This document shows, piece by piece, positions 36,995 to 46,770 of a stretch of 64,000 nt of DNA. The number at the start of each line of letters is the position of its first letter. Position 1 is the stretch's first letter. The DNA comes from Caldichromatium japonicum (lineage in GTDB: Bacteria > Pseudomonadota > Gammaproteobacteria > Chromatiales > Chromatiaceae), in contig NZ_CP048029.1 in assembly GCF_011290485.1 (NCBI RefSeq), positions 1,866,001 through 1,930,000 of the forward strand, written 5' to 3'. A model generated the notes under the pieces. That model was not told the origin of the DNA, searched no databases, and saw only the letters and a list, made by a program, of their open reading frames with translations. The position numbers and the translations under genes are program-made.

Positions 36995-38320
36995 TCAACC
37001 GGAGAGCGACTCCATGCGGATGCGTTTGACCCGCCCCTGGACGGTGTCCAGGGCCTCGATGCGGGCGATGGCCCGGTTCATCTGTCCTTCGATCACCCGG
37101 TGAGTGAGCATGACCAGGGTGACATGGGTCTCACCTGCGGCAGGGGCTCGTTGTTCGATGGCCTCGATGCTGACCCCTTCCTCGCCCAGGATGGTCGCGA
37201 TACGTCCCATCACCCCCAGACGGTCGAGGGCAGTCAGACGCAGATAATAGGAGGTCTGGATCGCATCCATCGGCAGGATGGGGATGTCTACGAGTTCATC
37301 GGGCTGGAAGGCCAGATGCGGCACCCGGTGATTGGGATCGGTGGTGAGCGCCCGTACTACATCGATGAGATCCGCAACCACGGAGGAGGCGGTCGGCAGG
37401 GCGCCGGCCCCAGCACCATAAAAGAGAGTCGGCCCCACCGCATCGCCCTTGACCAGGATGGCATTCATCACCCCATCGACATTGGCGAGTAACCGCCGCT
37501 CGGGGAGCAGGGTCGGATGGACCCGTAGCTCGATCCCCCCTGCCGAGCGGCGGGCGATCCCCAGATGCTTGATGCGATAGCCAAGCTCGGCGGCATTGGC
37601 GATATCCTCGGGGTCGATACGGGAGATCCCTTCGGTGAAACAGTGTTCGAACTGCAAGGGGATGCCGAAAGCGAGTGAGGCCAGGATGGTGAGCTTATGC
37701 GCGGCATCGATCCCTTCGATGTCTAAGGTCGGGTCGACCTCGGCATAGCCACGCGCCTGGGCATCGGCGAGCGCTGCGGCAAAGTCGCACCCGTGATCGC
37801 GCATCTGGGTGAGGATGAAATTGCCGGTGCCATTGATGATGCCGGCGATCCATTCGATATGATTAGCGGCCAAGCCCTCGCGCAGCGCCTTGATGATGGG
37901 GATGCCGCCGGCGACCGCTGCCTCAAAGCCGACCATGACCCCTCGGCGGCGCGCTGCGCCGAAGATCTCATTGCCGCGCTTGGCAATCAGCGCCTTGTTG
38001 GCCGTGACCACGTGTTTGCCGGTCTCGATCGCCCGCATCACGAGTTCAAAGGCCGGCGACTCGCCGCCGATAAGCTCGACGATAACCTGGATGCTCGGAT
38101 CTTCGACCACAGCGAAGAGATCGGTGCCGATCTGCCCGATCTGATTGAGCCCCTCGATCCGTTCGGGGCGATAGTCGCGCGCGGCGGCGCGCGCGATCTC
38201 GATCCCACGTCCTGCCCGACGGGCGATCTCGCGGGCATTGCGCGTCAAGACTGTCACTGTCCCCCCACCGACGGTTCCTAAACCCAGAATGCCGATACTG
38301 ACCGCTTCCACGTCCACCAC
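36995..38320 (-). CDS. hom: Homoserine dehydrogenase
   Basis: Catalyses NAD(P)H-dependent reduction of aspartate semialdehyde to homoserine, the branch to threonine and methionine. The 441-residue product has the Rossmann motif IGILGLGTVGGGTVTVL, the substrate region HVVTANKALIA and FEAAVAGGIPIIKALREGLA, GTGNFILTQM, GYAEVDPTLDIEGIDAAHKL, and a C-terminal ACT domain (YYLRLTALDRLGVMGRIATI) that usually confers threonine feedback. It starts 20 bases after alaC; a thrC gene does not follow, since uppP lies convergent. Confidence 0.96.
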   Translation of the reverse strand: MVDVEAVSIGILGLGTVGGGTVTVLTRNAREIARRAGRGIEIARAAARDYRPERIEGLNQIGQIGTDLFAVVEDPSIQVIVELIGGESPAFELVMRAIETGKHVVTANKALIAKRGNEIFGAARRRGVMVGFEAAVAGGIPIIKALREGLAANHIEWIAGIINGTGNFILTQMRDHGCDFAAALADAQARGYAEVDPTLDIEGIDAAHKLTILASLAFGIPLQFEHCFTEGISRIDPEDIANAAELGYRIKHLGIARRSAGGIELRVHPTLLPERRLLANVDGVMNAILVKGDAVGPTLFYGAGAGALPTASSVVADLIDVVRALTTDPNHRVPHLAFQPDELVDIPILPMDAIQTSYYLRLTALDRLGVMGRIATILGEEGVSIEAIEQRAPAAGETHVTLVMLTHRVIEGQMNRAIARIEALDTVQGRVKRIRMESLSG

Positions 38321-38340
38321 CTCCTCGTCGCTTGTCCGTT

Positions 38341-39543
38341 TTAAACGCCCACACGCGCATCGCGCCGGAACATTTCTTTGATCCCGCGGATCGCCTGGCG
38401 GGTGCGATGTTCGTTCTCAATGAGCCCGAAGCGCACATGGGTATCGCCATATTCTCCAAACCCAATCCCAGGGGCCACTGCAACCTTGGCCTCGCGTAAG
38501 AGCTTTTTGGAAAACTCGAGCGATCCCAGGGCGCGATAGGGCTCGGGGATCGGCGCCCAGACGAACATGGTCGCCTTGGGCGGTTCGACCGGCCAGCCGG
38601 CAGCATTGAGCCCGGCGCACAGCACATCGCGTCGGCTCTGATACATATTGCTGATCTCGCGCACACAGTCCTGCGACCCTTCCAAAGCGGTGATGGCCGC
38701 CACCTGGATCGGGGTGAAGGTGCCATAGTCGAGATAGGATTTGATCCGCGCCAGGGCCGCAACCAGGGTCCGGTTGCCGCACATAAAGCCTACCCGCCAG
38801 CCAGGCATGTTATAGCTCTTAGAGAGCGTAAAGAACTCGACGGCGATGTCCTTGGCGCCTGGGATCTGAAGGATGGAAGGGGGTTTGTAGCCATCAAAGG
38901 CGATGTCTACATAGGCGAGGTCGTGGACCACCCAGATCCCGTATTCCTGGGCGATGTCGATCACTTGTTGAAAAAAATCGAGCTCCACGCACTGGGTGGT
39001 CGGGTTGCCCGGGAAATTGATCACCAGCATCTTGGGCTTGGGCCATGTCTCCTGGATCGCCCTTCTGAGCTCATCGAAGAAATCGACATCTGGGGTCAGG
39101 CGCACATGGCGCACATCGGCACCGGCGATGATGAAGCCATAAGGATGGATCGGATAGGCCGGATTAGGGACCAAGACCGTATCGCCTGGGCTTACCGTGG
39201 CCAAGGCCAAATGCGCCAACCCCTCCTTGGAACCGATGGTGACGATGGCCTCCGTCTCGGGGTCGAGATGGACGTCGAAACGGTCGCGGTACCAGTTACA
39301 GATCGCGCGGCGCAGCCGCGGAATCCCGCGCGACATGGAATAACGGTGGGTATCTGGGCGCTGGGCAGCCTCGATGAGTTTGTCGACGATATGCCTGGGG
39401 GTCCCCTGGTCGGGGTTCCCCATGCCAAAGTCGATGATGTCCTCGCCCCGGGCGCGCGCCTCGGCCTTCAATTCATTGACGATATTGAAGACATAGGGCG
39501 GTAACCGCTTGATGCGGTGAAACTCTGACTCGGGGGCGGCCAC
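38341..39543 (-). CDS. alaC: Alanine transaminase AlaC-like
   Basis: A PLP-dependent class I aminotransferase of 400 residues, acting on alanine/glutamate. Family segments are [79 protein letters not shown], the PLP Lys in [17 protein letters not shown] and [20 protein letters not shown]. The pairing with hom downstream (20 bases) is a gene order I recall from many gammaproteobacteria and beta-proteobacteria, and indicates an amino-acid biosynthesis operon. Confidence 0.93.
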   Translation of the reverse strand: MAAPESEFHRIKRLPPYVFNIVNELKAEARARGEDIIDFGMGNPDQGTPRHIVDKLIEAAQRPDTHRYSMSRGIPRLRRAICNWYRDRFDVHLDPETEAIVTIGSKEGLAHLALATVSPGDTVLVPNPAYPIHPYGFIIAGADVRHVRLTPDVDFFDELRRAIQETWPKPKMLVINFPGNPTTQCVELDFFQQVIDIAQEYGIWVVHDLAYVDIAFDGYKPPSILQIPGAKDIAVEFFTLSKSYNMPGWRVGFMCGNRTLVAALARIKSYLDYGTFTPIQVAAITALEGSQDCVREISNMYQSRRDVLCAGLNAAGWPVEPPKATMFVWAPIPEPYRALGSLEFSKKLLREAKVAVAPGIGFGEYGDTHVRFGLIENEHRTRQAIRGIKEMFRRDARVGV

Positions 39544-39791
39544 GGTAAAACCTCATCTGGATGACAAACGGATGAAAAGATTGAGTTTAACCTTGCCCAG
39601 GGCGGAAATCATCCCACCTGCGCGCGGGCCCTGCGCCGATCCTGGCACCATACTCGTAGAGTACGCAATGGGCACCCTACTGCCTGACCCTCATTCCAGC
39701 GTAAGCCGCAACGGAATCCAAAAACCTTGGGGGGATGCGGAAGGCCGGGGCTGCGCCTGAATCAGTTCCGATGCGTATCCTACACCCGGGG
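39544..39791. other. Intergenic region between PBP1A and alaC
   Basis: About 250 bases carrying the alaC-hom promoter side and the 3' end of the PBP1A gene. No protein-like frame and no clear terminator hairpin with a T run were noticed. Confidence 0.35.
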
Positions 39792-42209
39792 TCAGGGGTT
39801 GAGGGGTAGATCGCTGAACTCCTCCTGAATCCATTCGACCCGCCGCGGCTCACGGTGCCCACCGCCGACCTGGACCTGGATGAGCCCGGGCGGTGGCTCC
39901 AAGGTCGCGATCGGTCTGTCTTTGAGCGCCTGTTCCATGAAATCGACCCACATCCCGAGCGCTGCCTTCCCCCCTTCTTCACCGCGCCCGAGCTTGCCGA
40001 AGTCATCGAAGCCCATCCAGGCCACCGCCACCAGCTCGGCTTGATAGCCGGCAAACCAGGAGTCGCGGATATCGTTGGTGGTCCCCGTCTTGCCGACGAT
40101 GTCCGGACGATTGAGACGCTTGGCGCCCGTGCCCGTCCCGCGCTCGACGACCTCGCGCAGGAGCGAGGTCATCTGATAGGCGATGCGCGGGTCGATTACC
40201 TGCTCGGCAGGACGGAAGGGTTGCAGCGGGCGGGTGCTGGCGGCCTCGCTGGTCCGATACCAGCAATCGTTGCAGGCACGCGCCGGGCGGGCTTGAAAGA
40301 TCACCTGCCCGGCACTGTCTTCGATCCGCTCGATGAAATAGGGGATGACATGAAAGCCACCGTTGGCAAAGACCGCATAGCCCTCAGCCAGCTTGACGGG
40401 CGAGAGCTCGCCCGTACCGAGCACCAGGGACAGGCCCGGCGGCAGGGCACGTTCATCGAACCCAAAGCGCCGGACATAGGCGCGCGCCGTCTCTAGGCCC
40501 ACGGCTTGCAAAAGGTTGATGCTGGCCAGGTTGCGCGAGAGCGCCAGGGCGCGGCGCAGGCTGATGGGACCGAGCTCCTTGCCGTCGGCATTCTGCGGGC
40601 TCCAGCCCTTGTATCCCTTGTAGGAGAGTGCCTCATCGCGCACGAGGCTCGCCGGGGTATAACCGCGGTCGAGGGCAGCGGCATAGACGAACGGCTTAAA
40701 GCTTGAACCCGGTTGGCGGCGCATCTCGACCGCACGATTGAACTTTGAATCACCGAAGGCATAGCCCCCCGCCAGGGCGCGGATCGCCCCATCGCGCGGA
40801 TCAAGCGCAATCAGGGCCCCCTCAACCGCCGGCAGCGGCGCCAGGACCCATTCGCCCTTGGGCCCCTGTTTGAACCGCACCAGATCTCCAACCGCCAGGG
40901 CATCGGCGCTGCGGCGTTTAGGCCCCTGCCAGCGTTCGGTATGGCGTTGATTGCGAGCCCAGTCGATCGAGCGCTGGGCCAGGTTGACCCGTTGCCCCCG
41001 CCCCAGATAGACCTCGACGCTATTGGCCGAGACCCGGGTAATCAAGCCCGGGGTCAGTCCAGGGATGGCAACCACCTCATCCAGATACGCATCGAGTTGG
41101 CCAGCTGCAACGCCAGCGATATTGAATCTGTCCTCCGGACCACGGTAGCCGTGGCGTTCGTCATAGCGATGGAGGGCCGAGCGCAGGGCACCTTGCGCCG
41201 CCTGTTGCAGGCGTGAATCGATGGTCGTCCAGACGCGGTAGCCCCGCCCCAGCGCCTGTTCGCCGTAAAAACGGGCGATCTCGGCGCGGACCATCTCGGC
41301 GATATGACCTGCCTCGAGCTCGAGCTGCGGCCAATGGGCGCTGGCCGTGTTCGGGGCGACGATCGCCTGGGCATACTGGCCCTGATCGATATAACCCAGC
41401 TCGAGCATGCGCCTGAGCACATAGTCGCGCCGTTCCAGGGCGCGGGCGGGATTGACGATGGGGTTGATCGTCGAGGGGGCCTTGGGGATGGCAGCGAGCA
41501 TGGCCGTCTCGTCCAGCGTCAGTTGCTCCAGGGTCTTGCCGTAATAGAGCGCGGCTGCGGCCGAGATGCCATAGACCCGATGGCCGAAAAAGATCCGGTT
41601 GAGATAGAGCTCCAGGATCTCTTCCTTGCTGAGGGTCTCTTCCACATGCAGCGTGAGGATCAGCTCGGCCAGCTTGCGCCTAAAGGTCTTTTCCGGGGTC
41701 AGCCAGAGGTTACGGGTCAGTTGCATGCTGATGGTCGAGCCGCCCTGGGTCTTTTCGCCGGTGAGCACCAGCTCGCGCAGGGCACGCACAAGGCCCTGGG
41801 TGTCGATCCCCCGATGTTCAAAAAAACGGCTGTCCTCGGCGGCCAGAAATGCCTGGATGACTCGCGGCGGGACCTGGCGCAATGCGACCGGTTGGCGACG
41901 TTCGATCCCGAACTCGCCGATCAAGAGTCCATCGAGGCTATAGACGCGCAGCGGCTGCTTGAGCTCGAGCGAGCGCAGGTCTTGGACATCGGGCAGATCG
42001 GCAAGCAGGGTCGCGGCAAGGATACTCACGCCGACCAATCCAAGACCCAGGAGTTGCAATGGCGGCCCTAGCGCCGAGCCGATGAGATAGAAAAACCAGC
42101 GGCTCGCCGAGTGCCAAGGCGATGACCCTTGACTACGACGGATAGTGCGGGAAGACCGCCAGAAATCGCCCTTAGGCAACTGGCCCTCAGATCGCTCGGG
42201 GAAGGACAT
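39792..42209 (-). CDS. mrcA: Penicillin-binding protein 1A, bifunctional
   Basis: A class A PBP that polymerises and cross-links peptidoglycan at the outer face of the inner membrane. Start taken at ATG 42209 (MSFPERSEGQ, 805 residues); the frame extends to 42266, overlapping folP. A membrane helix lies at about 35-65 (LIGSALGPPLQLLGLGLVGV). The GT51 glycosyltransferase has FLAAEDSRFFEHRGID, QGGSTISMQLTRNLWL and EILELYLNRIFFG. The transpeptidase has the active Ser in RQPGSSFKPFVYAAAL, the SRN triad in ALSRNLASIN and KTGTTNDIRDSWFAGY. An OB-like insert region with VYLGRGQRVNL is also present. It follows folP by 23 bases. Confidence 0.94.
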   Translation of the reverse strand: MSFPERSEGQLPKGDFWRSSRTIRRSQGSSPWHSASRWFFYLIGSALGPPLQLLGLGLVGVSILAATLLADLPDVQDLRSLELKQPLRVYSLDGLLIGEFGIERRQPVALRQVPPRVIQAFLAAEDSRFFEHRGIDTQGLVRALRELVLTGEKTQGGSTISMQLTRNLWLTPEKTFRRKLAELILTLHVEETLSKEEILELYLNRIFFGHRVYGISAAAALYYGKTLEQLTLDETAMLAAIPKAPSTINPIVNPARALERRDYVLRRMLELGYIDQGQYAQAIVAPNTASAHWPQLELEAGHIAEMVRAEIARFYGEQALGRGYRVWTTIDSRLQQAAQGALRSALHRYDERHGYRGPEDRFNIAGVAAGQLDAYLDEVVAIPGLTPGLITRVSANSVEVYLGRGQRVNLAQRSIDWARNQRHTERWQGPKRRSADALAVGDLVRFKQGPKGEWVLAPLPAVEGALIALDPRDGAIRALAGGYAFGDSKFNRAVEMRRQPGSSFKPFVYAAALDRGYTPASLVRDEALSYKGYKGWSPQNADGKELGPISLRRALALSRNLASINLLQAVGLETARAYVRRFGFDERALPPGLSLVLGTGELSPVKLAEGYAVFANGGFHVIPYFIERIEDSAGQVIFQARPARACNDCWYRTSEAASTRPLQPFRPAEQVIDPRIAYQMTSLLREVVERGTGTGAKRLNRPDIVGKTGTTNDIRDSWFAGYQAELVAVAWMGFDDFGKLGRGEEGGKAALGMWVDFMEQALKDRPIATLEPPPGLIQVQVGGGHREPRRVEWIQEEFSDLPLNP

Positions 42210-42232
42210 CGGAACGCGCTGCACCACACCGC

Positions 42233-43141
42233 TCAAGTGGATCGACCTGTCATCCCCCAAGCGCACGCCTGGGCGATGGCCCAGGCGACGGCGAGCGCCT
42301 GGCGGTTGGCGGCGACATCATGGACGCGGATCACGGCCACCCCCTGCATCACCGCGAGGGCCGTGGTCGCGCAGGTGCCGATGACGCGTTCATCCGGATG
42401 GGCCTGGTTGCAAAGCTCGCCGAGGAAACGCTTGCGGCTGGTCCCGAGCACCACGGGAAAGCCCAACTCGACCAGACGGTCGAGCTGGGCGAGCAACAGC
42501 AGATTGTGTTCGGTCGTCTTGCCAAAGCCGATCCCTGGGTCGATGAGGATCTTGGCAGGATCGACACCCACTGCCAGCGCCGCCTCGATGCGCTGGCCGA
42601 GATGCCCGCGCACCTCCTCGACGACGTCTGCATAGTGGGGGGCAAGCTGCATGGTCTGCGGCGTCCCTTGGCGATGCATGAGGATGATCGGCACCTTGCG
42701 CTCGGCGGCCAGGGGCAACATCGCCGGGTCATCGAGCGCCCCCGAGGTGTCATTGATCCAGTCGGCGCCTGCAGCCAATGCCGCCTGCGCCACCCTTGCC
42801 GAGGTGGTATCGATGCTGATCTGGACCTCGGGGGGAATACGCTCGCGCAATGCCTGAATCACCGCGATGACACGACGCTTCTGCTCATCTGGCGGCACCG
42901 GCAAGGAGCCGGGACGGGTCGATTCACCGCCGATGTCGAGGATGGCCGCGCCCTCCGCCACAAGCCTTAGACCATGGGCAACGGCTGCCTCGGGGTCCAG
43001 ATAACGCCCGCCGTCTGAAAAGCTATCCGGCGTGACATTGAGGATGCCCATCAGACGCGGCGGTTGGCAAGGGGCAGAAGATGCATCGGGATGACTGAGA
43101 GATGAGGACCTCACACCCGCAGGGACATCAGAGGCCATCAT
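42233..43141 (-). CDS. folP: Dihydropteroate synthase FolP
   Basis: Condenses p-aminobenzoate with 6-hydroxymethyl-dihydropterin diphosphate in folate synthesis; the target of sulfonamides. The 302-residue frame shows LMGILNVTPDSFSDGGRYLD, GAAILDIGGESTRPGS, QISIDTTSARVAQAALAAGA, ILMHRQGTPQTMQ and ILIDPGIGFGKTTEHNLLLL. The 30 residues before the first motif are atypical, so a start nearer the motif is possible. In many genomes folP lies next to glmM and ftsH; here it precedes PBP1A instead, 23 bases away. Confidence 0.95.
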   Translation of the reverse strand: MMASDVPAGVRSSSLSHPDASSAPCQPPRLMGILNVTPDSFSDGGRYLDPEAAVAHGLRLVAEGAAILDIGGESTRPGSLPVPPDEQKRRVIAVIQALRERIPPEVQISIDTTSARVAQAALAAGADWINDTSGALDDPAMLPLAAERKVPIILMHRQGTPQTMQLAPHYADVVEEVRGHLGQRIEAALAVGVDPAKILIDPGIGFGKTTEHNLLLLAQLDRLVELGFPVVLGTSRKRFLGELCNQAHPDERVIGTCATTALAVMQGVAVIRVHDVAANRQALAVAWAIAQACAWGMTGRST

Positions 43142-43189
43142 TGCCTACTTGGATCATGGGCGCGCTGCTGCCTGGAACTGGCGCTTGGT

Positions 43190-44710
43190 TTAAGAGGTGC
43201 CCTGAGTCTGACGCGCGTATTGATAGAGTTCAAGATACTGCCGCGCTGGACGCTCCCAGGACCAATCCATCCGCATCCCATGGCACTTTAACTGGTCGAA
43301 CGCCTGGGGATGCTCACGCCATAGCCACAGCGCCCGCCCCAGGGCATCCTCCAAGGCGTCAGGGGTCGGCTCGTCGAACAGATAGCCAGTGCGCGCCTCC
43401 AGCGGGGCGATCGAATCGTTCGCGTCCTGGATGGTATCGGCCAGTCCGCCGACCCGCCGTGCGATCGGGACCGTGCCATAGCGCATGGCGATGAGCTGGG
43501 TCAGACCGCAGGGCTCATAGAGGCTGGGAATGAGGATCAGATCGGCGCCGGCATAGATCAGATGGGCGAGCTGCTCATCATAGCCCAGCACCAGCCGGGC
43601 ATGGGGAGAGTCGGCATATTGCGCACGCAGCGACTCGAAGCGCGCCGCGATCTGGGGATCGAGCGCCGCGCCCAAGAGCACGACCTGGGCATCGTTCTGT
43701 AGGGCATATTGGATCCCATGCAGGATCAGCTCGACGCCCTTTTGCCAGTCCAGGCGGCTGACCACAGCCACAACCGGGCGCCTGGGGTCAGCGGCCAGAC
43801 CGAGCCGTCGGCATAGTGCCTGGCGGTTGTCCTCCTTGCGCGCCCGGGTCTCGAGGTCGAAATGGACCGGGATCCAGGGGTCACCTGCCGGGTCCCAGAC
43901 CCTGGTATCGATCCCGTTGACAATCCCCGCGAACTTGAATGCATGACGCTGCAGCCAATCCTGTAGCCCCATCCCCTGCTCGGTATGGATGACCTCCCAG
44001 GCATAGCGCGGCGAGACGGTATTGACCGCATCGGCGGCGGCGATTCCCCCCTGCATCAGATTGATCAGCTCGGACTCGGAGTGATCGACAAACCAATGGC
44101 CGAGGCGCTCGGGAAGCGAGCGCAGGCCGACCCAGTTCAAGAGATCCGCCGGAAACCGTCCCTGGTAGCCGATATTGTGCAGGGTATAACAGACGGGGAT
44201 GGGCAAGATGCCCGCGGTGCTCGCGTTGGTCCCCAGGTGAGCGCCGACAGCCCGCCGGTCTTCCTTTAACAACACGGGCACGAGTCCGCTTTGCCAATCA
44301 TGACAATGCAGGATATCTGGGCGTGCCCCCTCGTCCAGGGCGTGCACATAAGCGCTCACCGCGCAGGCGAAGAAGGCGAAACGCTCGGCATCGTCCGGTT
44401 CGCCATAGATCCGTCCGCGAGCAAACAAGGGGTAGGCTGGCTCTGGGGCAAGCAAACGGCATCTATAGCCATCCAGCGGCACATCGAGCACCTGCACAGC
44501 GATCGACCGCCCACCGCAATGGACCGCGAACGGGCGGTCTTGCGGCTGGGGCAAGGGATCGGTCAGATGCAGACAGTCATAGGCGGGCAAGATGACCTCG
44601 ACGCGATGGCCCAGATAACCCAGGGCGCGCGCTAACCCAGCGACCGCATCGCCCAAGCCCCCTGCCTTGGCCAAGGGCGCGCATTCGCTGCTGACCATGA
44701 GGATATGCAT
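43190..44710 (-). CDS. glgA: Glycogen synthase GlgA
   Basis: A GT5 enzyme that extends alpha-1,4-glucan from ADP-glucose. The 506-residue product shows the N-terminal nucleotide-sugar loop SSECAPLAKAGGLGDAVAGL, CHDWQSGLVPVLL, YTLHNIGYQGRFP, VNTVSPRYAWEV, VSRLDWQKGVELILHGI and the C-terminal catalytic region IPSLYEPCGLTQLIAMRYGT. It is the last gene of a glycogen cluster reading glgX, GH57, DUF4912 and glgA on the minus strand, and lies 35 bases after the DUF4912 gene. Confidence 0.96.
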   Translation of the reverse strand: MHILMVSSECAPLAKAGGLGDAVAGLARALGYLGHRVEVILPAYDCLHLTDPLPQPQDRPFAVHCGGRSIAVQVLDVPLDGYRCRLLAPEPAYPLFARGRIYGEPDDAERFAFFACAVSAYVHALDEGARPDILHCHDWQSGLVPVLLKEDRRAVGAHLGTNASTAGILPIPVCYTLHNIGYQGRFPADLLNWVGLRSLPERLGHWFVDHSESELINLMQGGIAAADAVNTVSPRYAWEVIHTEQGMGLQDWLQRHAFKFAGIVNGIDTRVWDPAGDPWIPVHFDLETRARKEDNRQALCRRLGLAADPRRPVVAVVSRLDWQKGVELILHGIQYALQNDAQVVLLGAALDPQIAARFESLRAQYADSPHARLVLGYDEQLAHLIYAGADLILIPSLYEPCGLTQLIAMRYGTVPIARRVGGLADTIQDANDSIAPLEARTGYLFDEPTPDALEDALGRALWLWREHPQAFDQLKCHGMRMDWSWERPARQYLELYQYARQTQGTS

Positions 44711-44745
44711 CGCTTCTACCTGTTGCGCGCAATCCAGGCGAGCGC

Positions 44746-45546
44746 TTACTGCCAGCCGCCGGGTGGCGGATGACGCGCCAGGATCTGACCGATGAGCTCG
44801 GGGTCATCGAGCCGGATACTGAACTGGAAACGCCCACCGGGTCCAAGCCGGTAGCGATGGCCGAAGAGATTGATCTCGGTCTCGGGCGGCCCCCAGCCGC
44901 GGATACACAGCTCGGCCTCGATAACTGGGCCAGGGGTGGCAAGCCGAACCGACCCATAGCCGGTGATAGGCACCCTGCCCTGGCCGGGCGCCGCCGGTTG
45001 AACGCGCGGGCGATCCTGAGCGGGCACAGGCTGCGCCGCTTCCGCTTCCATAGGATCCCGGCCCGACATCGGCTCCGGCGCAGGGGGGATGACAGGGGAA
45101 GCCAGTGGTTCAAGCCTTGGGGGCGGCGGGCCTAACCCCTCCAGACCGATCGACTGGGCATGCAGAAGGCGGTTGGAGCGGACCAGCGCCAGCCAGCCGC
45201 CCTGGGGATTGATGAGTCCCAGTTCCGCCTGAAAGGGCCCGGGCGCATCACCGACGGCAAAGGCGAGCTCACCTGCGCCGCCGAATCGCATCAGGCTCAG
45301 GTCCCGTTCGGCACAGAGATCCGCAGGGCCATCGGCATGGAGATGCCATAGCCGCAAGACGGCTGTCAGCGGCCCATCGGCGGCGGGGAAATAGGGCCGA
45401 TAGTGCATCAGCAGATCGCCAGACAGACGCCAATGGACCCGTAGTTCACCGCTTGCCCCTGGATACAGCCGCAGGGGGCGCGACTGCGGGGCAAGGGGGA
45501 AGGGCCGGGGACTCAATGAGATATTATAAGGAGCGGGGTCTGACAT
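44746..45546 (-). CDS. DUF4912-like protein in the glycogen cluster
   Basis: A 266-residue protein started at ATG 45546 (MSDPAPYNISLSPRPFPLAP), because this gives a 13-base gap to the GH57 gene; the longer frame to 45717 would overlap it. An N-terminal segment with LRVHWRLSGDLLMHYRPYFP and LVRSNRLLHAQSIGL is followed by a Pro-rich linker (about 165-205). A C-terminal beta-rich part repeats the theme ITGYGSVRLATPGPVIEAEL, LFGHRYRLGPGGRFQFSIRL. This matches my recollection of DUF4912, proteins often beside glycogen or GH57 genes, possibly sugar-binding regulators. Function not established. No signal peptide. Confidence 0.65.
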   Translation of the reverse strand: MSDPAPYNISLSPRPFPLAPQSRPLRLYPGASGELRVHWRLSGDLLMHYRPYFPAADGPLTAVLRLWHLHADGPADLCAERDLSLMRFGGAGELAFAVGDAPGPFQAELGLINPQGGWLALVRSNRLLHAQSIGLEGLGPPPPRLEPLASPVIPPAPEPMSGRDPMEAEAAQPVPAQDRPRVQPAAPGQGRVPITGYGSVRLATPGPVIEAELCIRGWGPPETEINLFGHRYRLGPGGRFQFSIRLDDPELIGQILARHPPPGGWQ

Positions 45547-45559
45547 CGACGCCAAGCGT

Positions 45560-46762
45560 TTAGCTGGCCTTGTCCGAGGAACATCCGTCCAGTCTGGATG
45601 CGGCCTCGGCAAGCGCCTGTCCTGCCGCCCGGGTGCGCGCTTGGAGATAGGGGAGCCAGGCCTCGCCCCAATACAAAAAACAGCTCGTCTGCGCCTCGAG
45701 GATCTGCCGGCGGGCATAGGTCAGGGACTGTCCCGTCTCGTGATCGGTGACTGGACACAGACGCCGCAATGACCAGTAGCGCTCGCTGAGGTGATGGATC
45801 TCGGCGAGCACCTGCCGCTGATGGTCCGAGCCAACCCAATGTAAAAAGTTGTCGTACCCCGAGGCATGTGCACTCCAGGTGCCGGTTTGGACGTGGGCAG
45901 GTGCGATGGGTCGGCAGCAATCGAGATAATCGCTCAACAGGATGGGCTGGACGGGTATCTCGCCGCTGCGGCATTGCTCCAGATAGGGCGCCCAAAAATG
46001 GCCAAAAAACCCGGATGGTTCATGGGTTTGTCTGAACCAGGCGCCATTCTCTCCATCCGACCAGGTGACAAAGAGCCGGTCTTCGTCGGGGCGCGGCGAG
46101 ACGGCGACGCGCCAGCTGAGCTCATCGCGCAGCCAATGCGGATTGCATCCATGCCCCTGGGCATTGGAGAGGTCGCGGTCGCGGGGGATGATCGTCAGGC
46201 ACAGGCCCTCATGACAGGCGCGGTAGGGCCTGAGGGTATCGTTGAGCCCATCGGCGGGGCGCACGTGCACGCTATCGACAAGCGCATACTCGTAGCCAGC
46301 ACGGGTGAGCAGCGGGATCATCTCCATCGAGAAGGCAAGCTCGGGTGGCCAGAAGCCGCGCGGTGCCCGTCCAAAGACCTGCTCGATGATGGTCCGCCCA
46401 AGCGTAATCTGTTCAGACCAGTCGGCATGCGGGATCAGGGGGATGATCGGATGGTAATAGCCGGTCCCCAAGATCTCGATGTTGGTTGCGGTGCGGTAGC
46501 GTTCGAGCATGGCCGGGATGTCAACGCAGCCGCGATAATGATCCACGATCCCAGGATCAAGGAGTTGTTCGAGCAAGACACCCGAAAAGCTCACATGCAA
46601 CCGCGCCACATCGCGGTACTGCTCGGCATAACGCACCGCCCGCTCATAACAGCGCAGGATCTGTTCGGCCTCCCAAGGGTTGGCCTCGTGCAATAGGTGC
46701 AGATTGCCTGGTGGCTGGTGCATATGCAGGCCGATGGCATGGAAGATCCGTTCCGTCGTCAT
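45560..46762 (-). CDS. Glycoside hydrolase family 57 protein
   Basis: A GH57 alpha-glucan-active enzyme (amylase, glucanotransferase or branching activity cannot be told apart by eye). Start at ATG 46762 (MTTERIFHAIGLHMHQPPGN), eight bases after glgX ends; the upstream extension to 46861 lies inside glgX. The 400-residue product has the HMHQPP metal or substrate motif, GFWPPELAFSMEM with the likely nucleophile Glu, and TWSDGENGAWF with the likely acid Asp. The short length suggests a single catalytic barrel without the long C-terminal domains of thermophile branching enzymes. It is flanked by glgX and the DUF4912 gene, so it acts on storage glucan. Confidence 0.88.
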   Translation of the reverse strand: MTTERIFHAIGLHMHQPPGNLHLLHEANPWEAEQILRCYERAVRYAEQYRDVARLHVSFSGVLLEQLLDPGIVDHYRGCVDIPAMLERYRTATNIEILGTGYYHPIIPLIPHADWSEQITLGRTIIEQVFGRAPRGFWPPELAFSMEMIPLLTRAGYEYALVDSVHVRPADGLNDTLRPYRACHEGLCLTIIPRDRDLSNAQGHGCNPHWLRDELSWRVAVSPRPDEDRLFVTWSDGENGAWFRQTHEPSGFFGHFWAPYLEQCRSGEIPVQPILLSDYLDCCRPIAPAHVQTGTWSAHASGYDNFLHWVGSDHQRQVLAEIHHLSERYWSLRRLCPVTDHETGQSLTYARRQILEAQTSCFLYWGEAWLPYLQARTRAAGQALAEAASRLDGCSSDKAS

Positions 46763-46770
46763 GGTGTCGG